DNA of 24,778 nucleotides from Bacilli bacterium (lineage in GTDB: Bacteria; Bacillota_I; Bacilli_A; RFN20; CAG-826). Position 1 is the first letter of the stretch, and each line of letters opens with the position of its first letter. Below the pieces are notes generated by a model. The model saw only the letters and a program-made list of their open reading frames with translations. It ran no database searches and was not told where the DNA came from. The stretch is taken from assembly GCA_017619815.1 (NCBI GenBank), contig JAFZRR010000015.1, positions 1-24,778 of the forward strand. Direction: 5' to 3'. A program made the position numbers and the translations under genes. This document shows, piece by piece, positions 6,969-14,015 of the stretch.

Positions 6969-7655
6969 ATGGACGAAAAATTAATTGAATTTCAAACCTT
7001 AAACAAGTTATTCCAGGATAACGGTTTTTCTTTATATATGGTCGGTGGAACGGTAAGAGATTATCTTCTCGGATTACCGCTTGATGATATGGATGTTGTC
7101 ACTGATGCAAAGCCAGAAGAAATTCAAAAATTCTTACCTGATGCATCATATGTTTTTGCCCGTTTTGGAAGCGTATCATACAAGACCGAAAAGAAGGTTA
7201 AGTTTGATATTACCACTTTGCGTGAAGAAAAAGGCTATGAAGACGCTCGTCATCCAGACAAAATTCATTTCGTTAAAGATTTGTCTGTTGATGTTAAAAG
7301 AAGAGATTTTACCGTCAATGCTTTATATATGAATGACAAACTTGAAGTCATTGATTATGTCGATGGTCAAAAAGATTTAAATAATCGCACATTAAGAATG
7401 GTGGGTTCACCTGTAATTCGTATTAAAGAAGATCCTTTAAGAATTATTCGTGCATTGAGATTTTCTATTGATTACAAGCTTTCCATTGATAGTAAACTCG
7501 ATAAAGCGATTAGAAATAATATCTCGTTATTAGACAAACTCAATATTGAAAAGATTCATCAAGATATTAAAAAGATTAAAAGTAAAGACCTAACGCTTAT
7601 AAATAAACTTTTTAAAGAATATAATATCCAACATCTTTTAGATGTGATAAATTAA
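6969..7655 (+). CDS. cca: CCA-adding/poly(A) polymerase-like nucleotidyltransferase, head and neck domains only
   Basis: Class II nucleotidyltransferase of the tRNA CCA-adding/poly(A) polymerase family. Head-domain motifs are present: MVGGTVRDYLLG (about 22-33), the metal-binding DDMD (about 37-40) and RRDFTVNAL. The neck has EDPLRIIRALRF, which reads the incoming nucleotide. The protein is only 228 residues; bacterial CCA enzymes of this class usually have about 380-450, so the body and tail domains that hold the tRNA elbow are missing. An in-frame ATG at 6915 lies in the preceding terminator and is rejected. I found no continuation in other frames: the next gene (dnaD) starts 7 nt after the stop. 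Whether it adds CCA, A residues or something else cannot be told. Confidence 0.88.
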   Translation: MDEKLIEFQTLNKLFQDNGFSLYMVGGTVRDYLLGLPLDDMDVVTDAKPEEIQKFLPDASYVFARFGSVSYKTEKKVKFDITTLREEKGYEDARHPDKIHFVKDLSVDVKRRDFTVNALYMNDKLEVIDYVDGQKDLNNRTLRMVGSPVIRIKEDPLRIIRALRFSIDYKLSIDSKLDKAIRNNISLLDKLNIEKIHQDIKKIKSKDLTLINKLFKEYNIQHLLDVIN

Positions 7656-7662
7656 TTAGCAC

Positions 7663-8325
7663 ATGATTACCGAAGCTATAGATTTCCGTTTCCTCTTATT
7701 AGAGAACTATAAAAAGATGAAAATCAGCGAAAATGAACTCGCTGTAATCTTTATGATTGACCATTTAACCAGTCAAGGTAATCCTTTCATCACAAGCGAT
7801 ATTTTGTCATTAAAAATGACATTAAATCATAAAGACATCGATATTATTCTTAATGGATTATTAACTAGAGGCTTCCTTGAATATGTTACTAAAGGACATA
7901 AGACAGTTACTTCTTTAGATCCATTAAAAGAAAAATTATTCCGTGAATTCCAAATGACATCTTCATTTGAACAAGCTCAAAAGAATTCCAAACAAGTTAA
8001 TGAAATGCTCCAAAATGTCTTTGGTGAATTTGAAAAACTCTTATCTCGTCCATTAACCCAAGTTGAATTCTCCCGTATCAGAGAATGGATTAGCTATGGT
8101 TATAGTGACGAAACAATTATCAACGCATTAAAAGAAGCACTTTCCAAAGGAAAGAAATCTCTACGTTCTGTCGATAAGATTCTTCTTTCTTGGGCGGAAA
8201 GAGATGACATTGAAAAAGAAGGTCACACTCCATTAAATGATGACTGGGATAAAAACCTAGAAGAAACAATTAGAATCGCTAAGACACCTTGGCTCGATCA
8301 ATTCGATGATGACGACAAAAAATAA
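7663..8325 (+). CDS. dnaD: DnaD-family replication initiation/primosome protein
   Basis: DNA-remodelling protein that, in Bacilli, acts with DnaA, DnaB and DnaI in helicase loading at oriC and at stalled forks. The 220 residues contain an N-terminal winged-helix region (about 1-95) and a C-terminal DnaB_2/DnaD domain (about 120-185) with the typical EWISYGYSDETI and VDKILLSWAERD pattern, then an acidic tail. It starts 7 nt after the cca-like stop without an obvious ribosome site and overlaps nth by 20 bases, as expected for the dnaD-nth pair of Bacilli. Confidence 0.92.
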   Translation: MITEAIDFRFLLLENYKKMKISENELAVIFMIDHLTSQGNPFITSDILSLKMTLNHKDIDIILNGLLTRGFLEYVTKGHKTVTSLDPLKEKLFREFQMTSSFEQAQKNSKQVNEMLQNVFGEFEKLLSRPLTQVEFSRIREWISYGYSDETIINALKEALSKGKKSLRSVDKILLSWAERDDIEKEGHTPLNDDWDKNLEETIRIAKTPWLDQFDDDDKK

Positions 8326-8935
8326 AGTAAGCGAAATATCTTCTTTCCTTGATGAAGTATTTCCAAATGTTGGTTGTGAACTAGTTTATAACAAAGACTA
8401 TGAACTAGTTATCGCGGTCATGTTATCCGCTCAAACAACTGATATATCCGTTAATAAAGTAACTCCAATATTATTTGATAAATATAAGACACTAGAAGAA
8501 CTTGCAAATGCGAGTCTTTTTGATGTTGAAGAAATCATTCATTCAATAGGTCTATATAAGAACAAAGCGAAGAATGCTATCGCTATCGCTAAGACCTTAG
8601 TAAATGACTACGGTGGAGTTGTTCCAAGTGATAAAGATGAGCTTCAAAAATTACCTGGTGTTGGTAATAAAACAGCAGGTGTCATTAGAGCGGAAATTTT
8701 CCGCATTCCAGACCTCCCTGTTGACACTCATATTTTAAGAATTTCTAAGCGCTTAAATTTAGTGGAACAAAAATCAAGTCCACTTGATACAGAAATCAAG
8801 TTAAAGAAACTTTTTCCAAAGGAAACTTGGATTAAGCTTCATCATCAGTTGATTCATTTTGGAAGATATAAATGTATGGCTAGAAACCCTCAATGTGACG
8901 GGTGCAAATTAGCAAATATTTGTAATAAAAAATAG
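8306..8935 (+). CDS. nth: Endonuclease III (DNA glycosylase/AP lyase)
   Basis: Base-excision repair enzyme for oxidised pyrimidines with beta-lyase activity. In 209 residues it has the helix-hairpin-helix LPGVGNKTAGV with catalytic lysine K122, catalytic D140 in LPVDTHILR, and the [4Fe-4S] ligands C190, C197, C200 and C206 (Cx6Cx2Cx5C). The start lies within dnaD; two ATG codons in a row (8306 and 8309) are possible. The stop codon lies in the arm of a bidirectional terminator. Confidence 0.96.
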   Translation: MMTTKNKVSEISSFLDEVFPNVGCELVYNKDYELVIAVMLSAQTTDISVNKVTPILFDKYKTLEELANASLFDVEEIIHSIGLYKNKAKNAIAIAKTLVNDYGGVVPSDKDELQKLPGVGNKTAGVIRAEIFRIPDLPVDTHILRISKRLNLVEQKSSPLDTEIKLKKLFPKETWIKLHHQLIHFGRYKCMARNPQCDGCKLANICNKK

Positions 8936-8958
8936 CGGAGTTCAAACCGCTATTTTTT
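8931..8958. terminator. Bidirectional terminator carrying both convergent stop codons
   Basis: AATAGCGG (8931-8938) pairs perfectly with CCGCTATT (8947-8954), loop of 8 nt, with A's before and T's after. The nth stop (8933-8935) is in the left arm and the recU stop on the other strand (8950-8952) is in the right arm, so one hairpin ends both transcripts. Confidence 0.85.
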
Positions 8959-9552
8959 GAAGTATTGTTGTTCAATTGCGTCGATGTAATATAGACGTGG
9001 ACTATATCCTTGTTTAATGAGAATTCCATCCTTCACAAACACTTCATATGGGATGGATTTTCTTTCTCCGTTTTCGTAGAAGTCGATAACGAATGACGCG
9101 TCTAATAAGTACACCTCTTGACGGGTTTGGAATTGAATAATGAAGAAGGCAATTCCGCCGTGTCTAATTACACGTTTAAGATGTTCAATTTGATGCTTCT
9201 CAATATTGGATAATGGGAAGCTTGTTTTACTTTTTGTATTTTTGGCTTCAAAGTCAATATATCTGCCTTTATAAACACCGTTATAGTCAGTGGTGGATTG
9301 CTTTTCAAAATAAGCATCTGTGATTCTTGCACCGTGAGTATAATCGACTTTTACGATATTGATTGGTGTTGGTCTTTTGGTAATTACCGCAATATCTTGA
9401 TCGCGATACCATTCATTACTTAAATTAATATCGCTTTCTAAATCCATGCCTCTATTGCTCGCTGAAATAGAAAGATCTTCTTTTGACTTTTTAGAAGCTC
9501 TTTTCTTTTCGATAGAGGGTTGGTACTTTGTACCATTAGGATACTTAATCAT
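8950..9552 (-). CDS. recU: Holliday junction resolvase RecU
   Basis: Gram-positive resolvase that cuts four-way junctions and modulates RecA. The 200-residue length is typical. The catalytic core is visible as STTDYNGVYKGRYIDFEAK (about 86-104), giving acidic residues D89, D100 and E102 and lysine K104, followed by SFPLSNIEKHQIEHL. The N-terminal region has the basic MIKYPNGTKY start seen in RecU. Its start lies 1 nt after the stop of the exonuclease gene, so they form one operon. In B. subtilis recU sits with ponA (a class A penicillin-binding protein); here ponA is missing. Confidence 0.95.
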   Translation of the reverse strand: MIKYPNGTKYQPSIEKKRASKKSKEDLSISASNRGMDLESDINLSNEWYRDQDIAVITKRPTPINIVKVDYTHGARITDAYFEKQSTTDYNGVYKGRYIDFEAKNTKSKTSFPLSNIEKHQIEHLKRVIRHGGIAFFIIQFQTRQEVYLLDASFVIDFYENGERKSIPYEVFVKDGILIKQGYSPRLYYIDAIEQQYFKK

Positions 9553-9553
9553 A

Positions 9554-10288
9554 TTAGTTTATGTATTTCTTAAGTTCTTCGTTGAACTCTTCTGCGGTAA
9601 CGGTTTCACCTGACGCTAATCTAACAACCACATTGTGGACTGGTGTAGGCAAATTGTTACTATGAGTTCTAATGTGTTTTCTATATTCTTCAAGAACCAA
9701 ATCTTTTTGGTCTAAGAAGGCATCATATAGATTTGCTAAGTTAATCGCATCAATCTCTGGATCATGTGCGGTTCCAGCTTCTGGGACGTGGAATAATTCG
9801 CATAAGTGAATAAGGCTTAATGGGTTGCCATTTTCGTCTCTAATGAACTCACCAATGAACGCGGAATAATCAAAATAATTCTTTTGGATTTGGCTTGTAA
9901 CATCTTTTGGATAAGCGAGGTTATAAGCGATGGATTGACCAAGGATTCTCATATCATGATTACCATAGGTAATAAATGTCGCCTTCTTGAAATTTAATCC
10001 ACAGTAAGACTTGAATAATTTCATCGCGGCATCAAAGCTAATTCCTTTTTGTTTTAAGAGGTCTTCATTAATGCCTGTTAATCTTTCAACATATGAGCCA
10101 ATTCTGTTGTGGGCTTTGACATATGTTTTAAATGGAGCTTTCTTCTTTTTAATTCTGCCAGTCTTTGGGTCGATGACAACGAGTATTGCTCCAATCGCAA
10201 TCATCTCATGGGAGAATTGTGTTCCCTCATAATCCATGAAGACTAACACTTTGTGACTTTTTAGTATTGATTGTAATTTCTTATTCAT
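9554..10288 (-). CDS. DEDDh-family 3'-5' exonuclease (RNase T/DnaQ/ERI-1-like)
   Basis: A 244-residue single-domain exonuclease acting on RNA or DNA 3' ends; the substrate cannot be told. The DEDDh residues are visible: D19 and E21 in MDYEGT, D112 in YGNHDMRIL, and H175 and D180 in AHDPEIDAINLANLY. Residues after about 200 form a short extension ending in a lysine-rich helix. It is the first gene of a two-gene operon with recU, which hints at repair or recombination but does not prove it. The ATG has no Shine-Dalgarno sequence and sits 9 nt from an extended -10. Confidence 0.85.
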   Translation of the reverse strand: MNKKLQSILKSHKVLVFMDYEGTQFSHEMIAIGAILVVIDPKTGRIKKKKAPFKTYVKAHNRIGSYVERLTGINEDLLKQKGISFDAAMKLFKSYCGLNFKKATFITYGNHDMRILGQSIAYNLAYPKDVTSQIQKNYFDYSAFIGEFIRDENGNPLSLIHLCELFHVPEAGTAHDPEIDAINLANLYDAFLDQKDLVLEEYRKHIRTHSNNLPTPVHNVVVRLASGETVTAEEFNEELKKYIN

Positions 10289-10297
10289 ATCGTAATA

Positions 10298-10306
10298 ACT
10301 ATATCA
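10298..10306 (-). promoter_or_regulatory. Extended -10 promoter of the exonuclease-recU operon, probably leaderless
   Basis: Minus-strand TGATATAGT (10306 to 10298) fits TGnTATAAT with one mismatch. The gap to the ATG at 10288 is 9 nt, and the geometry (TGnTATAGT followed by TAT and six more bases, then ATG) is the same as at parA. Confidence 0.55.
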
Positions 10307-10335
10307 CTAGTTCTCTTTTTTCAAAAGAAAAAAGA

Positions 10336-10364
10336 TTGAAAACACTGATATTCTACTATATTAT
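10336..10364 (+). promoter_or_regulatory. Promoter of gpsB (and possibly rnpB and pgsA)
   Basis: TTGAAA (10336-10341), 17-nt spacer, TATTAT (10359-10364). The leader would be about 11 nt and contains a weak AGG before the ATG at 10382. It is back to back with the exonuclease promoter. Confidence 0.55.
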
Positions 10365-10381
10365 AAATAATAGGTTTTATT

Positions 10382-10744
10382 ATGGCAATTAAACTAGTAC
10401 TATCTGCAGAACAAATTGGAAACAAAGTTTTTAAGGGTGTCCCTCGTGGATATGATCCTTATGAAGTTGATAAGTTTCTTGATCAAATTATTCTCGATTA
10501 TGAAAGAGTGGAAAATAACTATTTAGGCACTCAAACAGAAATCGATGCGATGAAGAGACGAATTGCGGAATTAGAAAAAGAAAAAGCCAATTTAGAAATT
10601 GAAGTTGGTAAATACAAGACCAAATATTCAAAGATAAAACCCACTGATAATGTCACTGATGACAATATCAACCTTATTAAAAGGATTAACACGTTAGAAA
10701 CATTTTTGTGGCAAAACGGATTTAATCCTCATAACATTAAATAA
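10382..10744 (+). CDS. gpsB: DivIVA/GpsB-family cell-cycle protein
   Basis: Small coiled-coil protein that in Bacilli coordinates septal and lateral wall enzymes through penicillin-binding proteins. In 120 residues it has the membrane-binding DivIVA N-terminus (FKGVPRGYDPYEVDKFLDQI, about 18-37), a coiled coil (about 50-82), a short linker, and a C-terminal helix with LIKRINTLETFLW, resembling the GpsB trimerisation motif. The adjacency to rnpB matches Bacilli synteny and favours GpsB over the longer DivIVA. Confidence 0.88.
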   Translation: MAIKLVLSAEQIGNKVFKGVPRGYDPYEVDKFLDQIILDYERVENNYLGTQTEIDAMKRRIAELEKEKANLEIEVGKYKTKYSKIKPTDNVTDDNINLIKRINTLETFLWQNGFNPHNIK

Positions 10745-10745
10745 C

Positions 10746-11079
10746 ATTCGATCTGGATAATTGCTGACTATTAGTTAGAGGAAAGTCCATGCTCGCACGA
10801 GCTGTGATGCTCGTAGTGATTGCGCTAGCGGAAAGAATAACGCTAGGCACGCAGGAGTGCGTGACGGCGGAGTAAGACCTAAGGGAAACTATGGTGGAGC
10901 TCCTGAAAGTGCCACAGTGACGAAGCTTTATGGAAACATAAAGGTGGAACGCGGTAAACCCCACAAGCGAGAAACCCAAATTTGGTAGGGGAGATCAATC
11001 AAGGGAACCAAACTGAGATTGGTAAGCATTGCTTAGATAAATAATTGTCCTAGACAAAACATGGCTTATAGGATCGAAT
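10746..11079 (+). ncRNA. rnpB: RNase P RNA, type B
   Basis: Catalytic RNA that removes 5' leaders from pre-tRNA. The hallmark GAGGAAAGTCCATGCTCGCA lies at about 10780-10800, the core AAGTGCCACAGTGACGAAG near 10906-10924, GTGGAACGCGGTAAACCCC near 10943-10961, GCGAGAAACCCAAATT near 10967-10983, and the 3' GACAAAACATGGCTTATAG near 11053-11071. These match my memory of the B. subtilis RNA rather than the E. coli type. P1 is ATTCGATC (10746-10753) pairing with GATCGAAT (11072-11079), which sets the ends. At about 334 nt it is shorter than the roughly 400-nt B. subtilis RNA, with the 3' region before GACAAAACATGG reduced (probable loss of P19). It starts 1 nt after the gpsB stop and ends 20 nt before pgsA. 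Confidence 0.96.
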
Positions 11080-11099
11080 ACTCACTTAGGAGTAACAAA

Positions 11100-11756
11100 A
11101 TGAATACACCGACAAAGATTACATTTTCTCGAATCATCGCTATCGTGATTATGATTATCACTTTAGTGGTTTTCTATTTTATTGGTGTAGCAAAACCAGA
11201 CTTTGTTATTCCATGTATCCCAGGAACAAATATTAACTGGTTATACTTTGGCTTATTTATTTTCTTTGTTTTAGCTAGTTTTACAGATTTCTTAGATGGC
11301 TATTTAGCACGTAAAAATAATCAAGTTACCGATTTAGGTAAATTCTTAGATCCAGTCGCAGACAAATTATTAGTTAACTCTATGGTTATCTTTTTAATTG
11401 TCCCTGCAAGTTACGCTCCTGGACAAATGAGTTGGTCTTTATGGTGTGCGATTCTTTTAGTGGCACGCGATATTATTGTTGATGCTTTAAGATTTATCGC
11501 CGCACAAAAAGGAGTGGTTATAGCTGCGAACATTTTCGGCAAAGCCAAGACTGTTTTAGAAATGATCGCGGTCTCACTAGTTTTATTAAATAGTTGGCCA
11601 TTCTCTTATTTCGATAGTTCTTGGGGAAGATTTAGCATAGCTAATATCTTTGTATATTTATGCACAATTGCATCTGTTGTTTCAGGTGTTATCTATATGG
11701 TTAAATACGGACACATATTGGTAGGTAAGAAAGATGAAAGCGGAACAAGTAAATAA
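11100..11756 (+). CDS. pgsA: CDP-diacylglycerol-glycerol-3-phosphate 3-phosphatidyltransferase
   Basis: Makes phosphatidylglycerophosphate, the committed step to phosphatidylglycerol, in the cytoplasmic membrane. The CDP-alcohol phosphotransferase signature DGx2ARx8Gx3Dx3D is complete (DGYLAR, then G, D and D in DLGKFLDPVAD, about residues 60-82). Several transmembrane helices span the 218 residues. The frame is open to 11061, but that start would lie inside rnpB; the ATG at 11100 has AGGAGT 7 nt upstream. It precedes cinA and recA as in Bacilli. Confidence 0.96.
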   Translation: MNTPTKITFSRIIAIVIMIITLVVFYFIGVAKPDFVIPCIPGTNINWLYFGLFIFFVLASFTDFLDGYLARKNNQVTDLGKFLDPVADKLLVNSMVIFLIVPASYAPGQMSWSLWCAILLVARDIIVDALRFIAAQKGVVIAANIFGKAKTVLEMIAVSLVLLNSWPFSYFDSSWGRFSIANIFVYLCTIASVVSGVIYMVKYGHILVGKKDESGTSK

Positions 11757-12189
11757 GCATTTAAGAGAAAAAGGATTAACTTTAGGCTCAGTTGAATCTT
11801 TTACTGGTGGTTTGTTTGCGCAACAAATCACATCAGTCAGTGGTGCATCTCAGTTTTATAAAGGTGGATATACCACATATGCGACAGAAGAAAAAATCAA
11901 CCTTATCCACGTTCCAAAAGAAGTGGTTGATGAAAAAGGTGTGGTTAGTAGAGAAGTCGCTTATTACATGGCTAATAACGCAAGACAACTCTTAAAAGTG
12001 GATGTCTGTGTATCCTTCACCGGCAACGCTGGACCTGAAGCGATGGAAGGAAAACCTGTTGGAGAGGTTCATATTTGTGTCGCCACAAAAGATACCGCTC
12101 AAGTGTACAGCCTATTACTTAAAGGTAATAGAAATCAAATTCAACAGAAAGCCGTCGACTTTGCATTTGAAAAATTATTACTTTTATAA
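11734..12189 (+). CDS. cinA: CinA C-terminal-type nicotinamide-nucleotide amidohydrolase (PncC-like)
   Basis: Single-domain protein matching the C-terminal amidohydrolase domain of CinA, which deamidates nicotinamide mononucleotide to nicotinate mononucleotide in pyridine nucleotide recycling. Visible are SVESFTGGLFAQQIT (about 19-33), SGASQFYKGGYTTYATEEK, GVVSREVAYYMANNA, and FTGNAGPEAMEGKPVGEVHI. With 151 residues it lacks the N-terminal MoCF-like (COG1058) domain found in the ~410-residue Bacilli CinA. The usual SxESCTGG cysteine is phenylalanine here. It overlaps pgsA by 23 bases and has GGTAGG upstream of its ATG. Confidence 0.88.
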   Translation: MKAEQVNKHLREKGLTLGSVESFTGGLFAQQITSVSGASQFYKGGYTTYATEEKINLIHVPKEVVDEKGVVSREVAYYMANNARQLLKVDVCVSFTGNAGPEAMEGKPVGEVHICVATKDTAQVYSLLLKGNRNQIQQKAVDFAFEKLLLL

Positions 12190-12247
12190 AGAAAAAATGT
12201 AAAAAATTCCGAAAACAGACACTATTACTTTAATAGAGGTACAATTT

Positions 12248-13243
12248 ATGGCAAAAGAAAATGAAAACCAAATTAGCTTAGAAGAAACGCTAAAACAAAT
12301 TCAAAAAATGTTCGGTAAGGGCAGCGTCATGAAACTCGGTGAAAGACAACCAGTTGATGTCGATGTCATTCCTAGCGGTTCTTTGTTATTGGATGAAGCC
12401 CTCGGTGTCGGTGGCTATCCAAAAGGCCGTATCATAGAAATTTACGGTCCAGAATCAAGTGGTAAAACCACATTAGCATTACACGCTATTGCAGAATGTC
12501 AAAAACAAGGTGGACGCGCTGCATTTATTGATGCAGAACACGCTATCGATCCAGTCTATGCAAAGAATTTAGGAGTCAATATTGATGAATTAATTCTTTC
12601 TCAACCAGATAGTGGCGAACAAGCATTAGAAATTACTGAAATGCTCGCCAATAGTGGTGCTATCAGCTTAATCGTTGTCGACTCAGTCGCAGCATTAGTC
12701 CCACAAGCAGAGCTTGATGGTGAAATGGGTGATAGCTCAGTCGGTATGCAAGCTAGACTTATGTCTAAAGCAATGAGAAAGATCGCCGCCATTCTTAATA
12801 AGAAAGAATGTGCTGTCATCTTCATTAACCAATTAAGAGAAAAAGTTGGTGTCTTATATGGCAATCCAGAAACCACCTCTGGTGGAAGAGCCTTAAAATT
12901 CTATGCTTCTATTAGAATTGATATTAGAAGAAATGAAGCATTAAAAACTGGCTCAGATATCTATGGCAACTCTTGTAGAGTTAAGATTGTGAAGAATAAG
13001 GTTTCTCCTCCATTTAAACAATGTGAAATCGATATCATCTACGGACAAGGCATTTCTAAAGAAGCAGAAATCTTAGATCGTGCAGTCGAAATGGGATTTG
13101 TGAAGAAGAGTGGTGCTTGGTATGAATACCAAGGCAACAAGATTGCTCAAGGTAGAGAAGGTGCTAAGGAATACTTAAAGAGTAATCCAGAAGTTATCGA
13201 TGAATTAGTTAAGCTAATTAAAGAAGCACCAAAACAAGATTAA
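12248..13243 (+). CDS. recA: Recombinase RecA
   Basis: ATP-dependent strand-exchange protein of homologous recombination. Of 331 residues, the Walker A motif GPESSGKT lies at about 69-76; the family signatures ALKFYASIRIDIRR and the L1 region (QAELDGEMGDSSVG) and L2 region (INQLREKVGVLYGNPETTSGG) are intact. The C-terminal tail is short compared with the 345-350 residues common in Bacilli, and lacks a long acidic extension. TAGAGGT lies 7 nt before the ATG. I saw no LexA-type operator (CGAAC-N4-GTTCG) upstream. Confidence 0.98.
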   Translation: MAKENENQISLEETLKQIQKMFGKGSVMKLGERQPVDVDVIPSGSLLLDEALGVGGYPKGRIIEIYGPESSGKTTLALHAIAECQKQGGRAAFIDAEHAIDPVYAKNLGVNIDELILSQPDSGEQALEITEMLANSGAISLIVVDSVAALVPQAELDGEMGDSSVGMQARLMSKAMRKIAAILNKKECAVIFINQLREKVGVLYGNPETTSGGRALKFYASIRIDIRRNEALKTGSDIYGNSCRVKIVKNKVSPPFKQCEIDIIYGQGISKEAEILDRAVEMGFVKKSGAWYEYQGNKIAQGREGAKEYLKSNPEVIDELVKLIKEAPKQD

Positions 13244-13247
13244 TAAT

Positions 13248-13280
13248 AAAAATAAGGCTCGTTATTTGAGTCTTATTTTT
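13248..13280. terminator. Bidirectional terminator between recA and the XRE regulator gene
   Basis: AAAAATAAGGCTC (13248-13260) pairs with GAGTCTTATTTTT (13268-13280), 13 bp with one G-U pair and a 7-nt loop, flanked by A and T runs so it can act on both strands. Confidence 0.85.
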
Positions 13281-13882
13281 TTGAGTACATACCAGAGAAC
13301 GATAACCGCTTGAGCGGGTATTCCGATTATATAAATCATCCACAAGTTATATCCAACATTTGTGAAGAATGTAAAGTGTAAATAAACTGCGGTTAAGAAT
13401 GACCAAAGTAGCACAGTCCAAGAAACAAGGAATGTGATTTTTGACTTACGGAAGAATATTCTATTGAGAATAATAACCAAGATACTGTTTGTTGGTACTG
13501 CCCATATGAATATTGGCCAATAAGGAGTGGTACCTTTCATAAAAAGTAGTGGGTAAATAAAGACAATTGTGGCCACCATCCAAATGATAGAAGAAAGTAA
13601 ACATGTGATGGTCACACGGTTAATAAAAATAATGCGGTCAGTCTTTGGATTATATTGAGGATTTTGAATGTTCTTTTCCTCGGTTAAATAATCAATTGTG
13701 ACACCATAAAAACTCGCTAATTGTTTCAAAGTTTCGAGGTCTGGGAGGGTTGATCCTTGCTCCCATTTTGAGACTGCTTTATCTGTATAACCAAACTTTT
13801 CTGCAAGTTCAATTTGAGTTAATTTTGCTTTTTTTCGTAAGGAATTTAAATTCTTTCCAACAACGACTTTTAAATCTTCCAT
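13262..13882 (-). CDS. XRE-family transcription regulator with four predicted transmembrane segments
   Basis: A 206-residue DNA-binding membrane protein. Residues 1-66 form a Cro/C1-type helix-turn-helix (LNSLRKKAKLTQIELAEKF, then YTDKAVSKWEQGSTLPDLE and LASFYGVTIDYL). After a linker come four hydrophobic stretches at about 88-113, 120-140, 149-172 and 177-200, ending in KKIRLK. The long open frame starts at 13930, but the ATG at 13882 gives the normal start of this family and has a -10 box 6 nt upstream. The gene is divergent from the envelope operon, with 133 nt between the start codons, making it a candidate local regulator. The signal it senses is unknown. Confidence 0.85.
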   Translation of the reverse strand: MEDLKVVVGKNLNSLRKKAKLTQIELAEKFGYTDKAVSKWEQGSTLPDLETLKQLASFYGVTIDYLTEEKNIQNPQYNPKTDRIIFINRVTITCLLSSIIWMVATIVFIYPLLFMKGTTPYWPIFIWAVPTNSILVIILNRIFFRKSKITFLVSWTVLLWSFLTAVYLHFTFFTNVGYNLWMIYIIGIPAQAVIVLWYVLKKIRLK

Positions 13883-13888
13883 ACGCCA

Positions 13889-13894
13889 ATAATA
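13889..13894 (-). promoter_or_regulatory. -10 box of the XRE regulator gene, probably leaderless
   Basis: Minus-strand TATTAT (13894 to 13889) lies 6 nt before the ATG at 13882, so +1 would fall on the start codon. A GTGAAA 17 nt further upstream is a plausible -35. No ribosome site is present. Confidence 0.5.
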
Positions 13895-13993
13895 ACCTAA
13901 AACTCGTATATTTTCACTAAAATTCTCCAAATGAGAGAGTTAGAGAAATATATCTCTTAAATTTATTTAAATCAGTAGGGCATATTTTTTCTT

Positions 13994-14011
13994 CACACGT
14001 ATATACTTGTG
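13994..14011. promoter_or_regulatory. Imperfect 18-bp palindrome over the -10 of the envelope operon (candidate operator)
   Basis: CACACGTATATACTTGTG is a near-perfect inverted repeat: the central GTATATAC is fully palindromic and the outer CACA pairs with TGTG, with one mismatched position per arm. It covers the TATACT -10 at 14002-14007. A partial copy, CGTATAT, lies at 13905-13911 upstream of the divergent regulator gene. It is well placed for repression; binding by the XRE protein is an inference. Confidence 0.4.
14002..14007 (+). promoter_or_regulatory. -10 box of the envelope operon, probably near-leaderless
   Basis: TATACT lies 8 nt before the ATG at 14016; the predicted leader is 2 nt or less and no Shine-Dalgarno sequence is present. 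It is embedded in the palindrome at 13994-14011. Confidence 0.5.
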
Positions 14012-14015
14012 CGAG

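Noticed and set aside
7640..7670. A frameshift explaining the short cca-like gene
   Set aside because: The sequence right after its stop is the start of dnaD, and no frame holds CCA-enzyme body or tail motifs.
12190..12247. LexA/SOS box upstream of recA
   Set aside because: The stretch around 12210-12225 has GAAAACAGAC but not the CGAAC-N4-GTTCG palindrome of Gram-positive bacteria.
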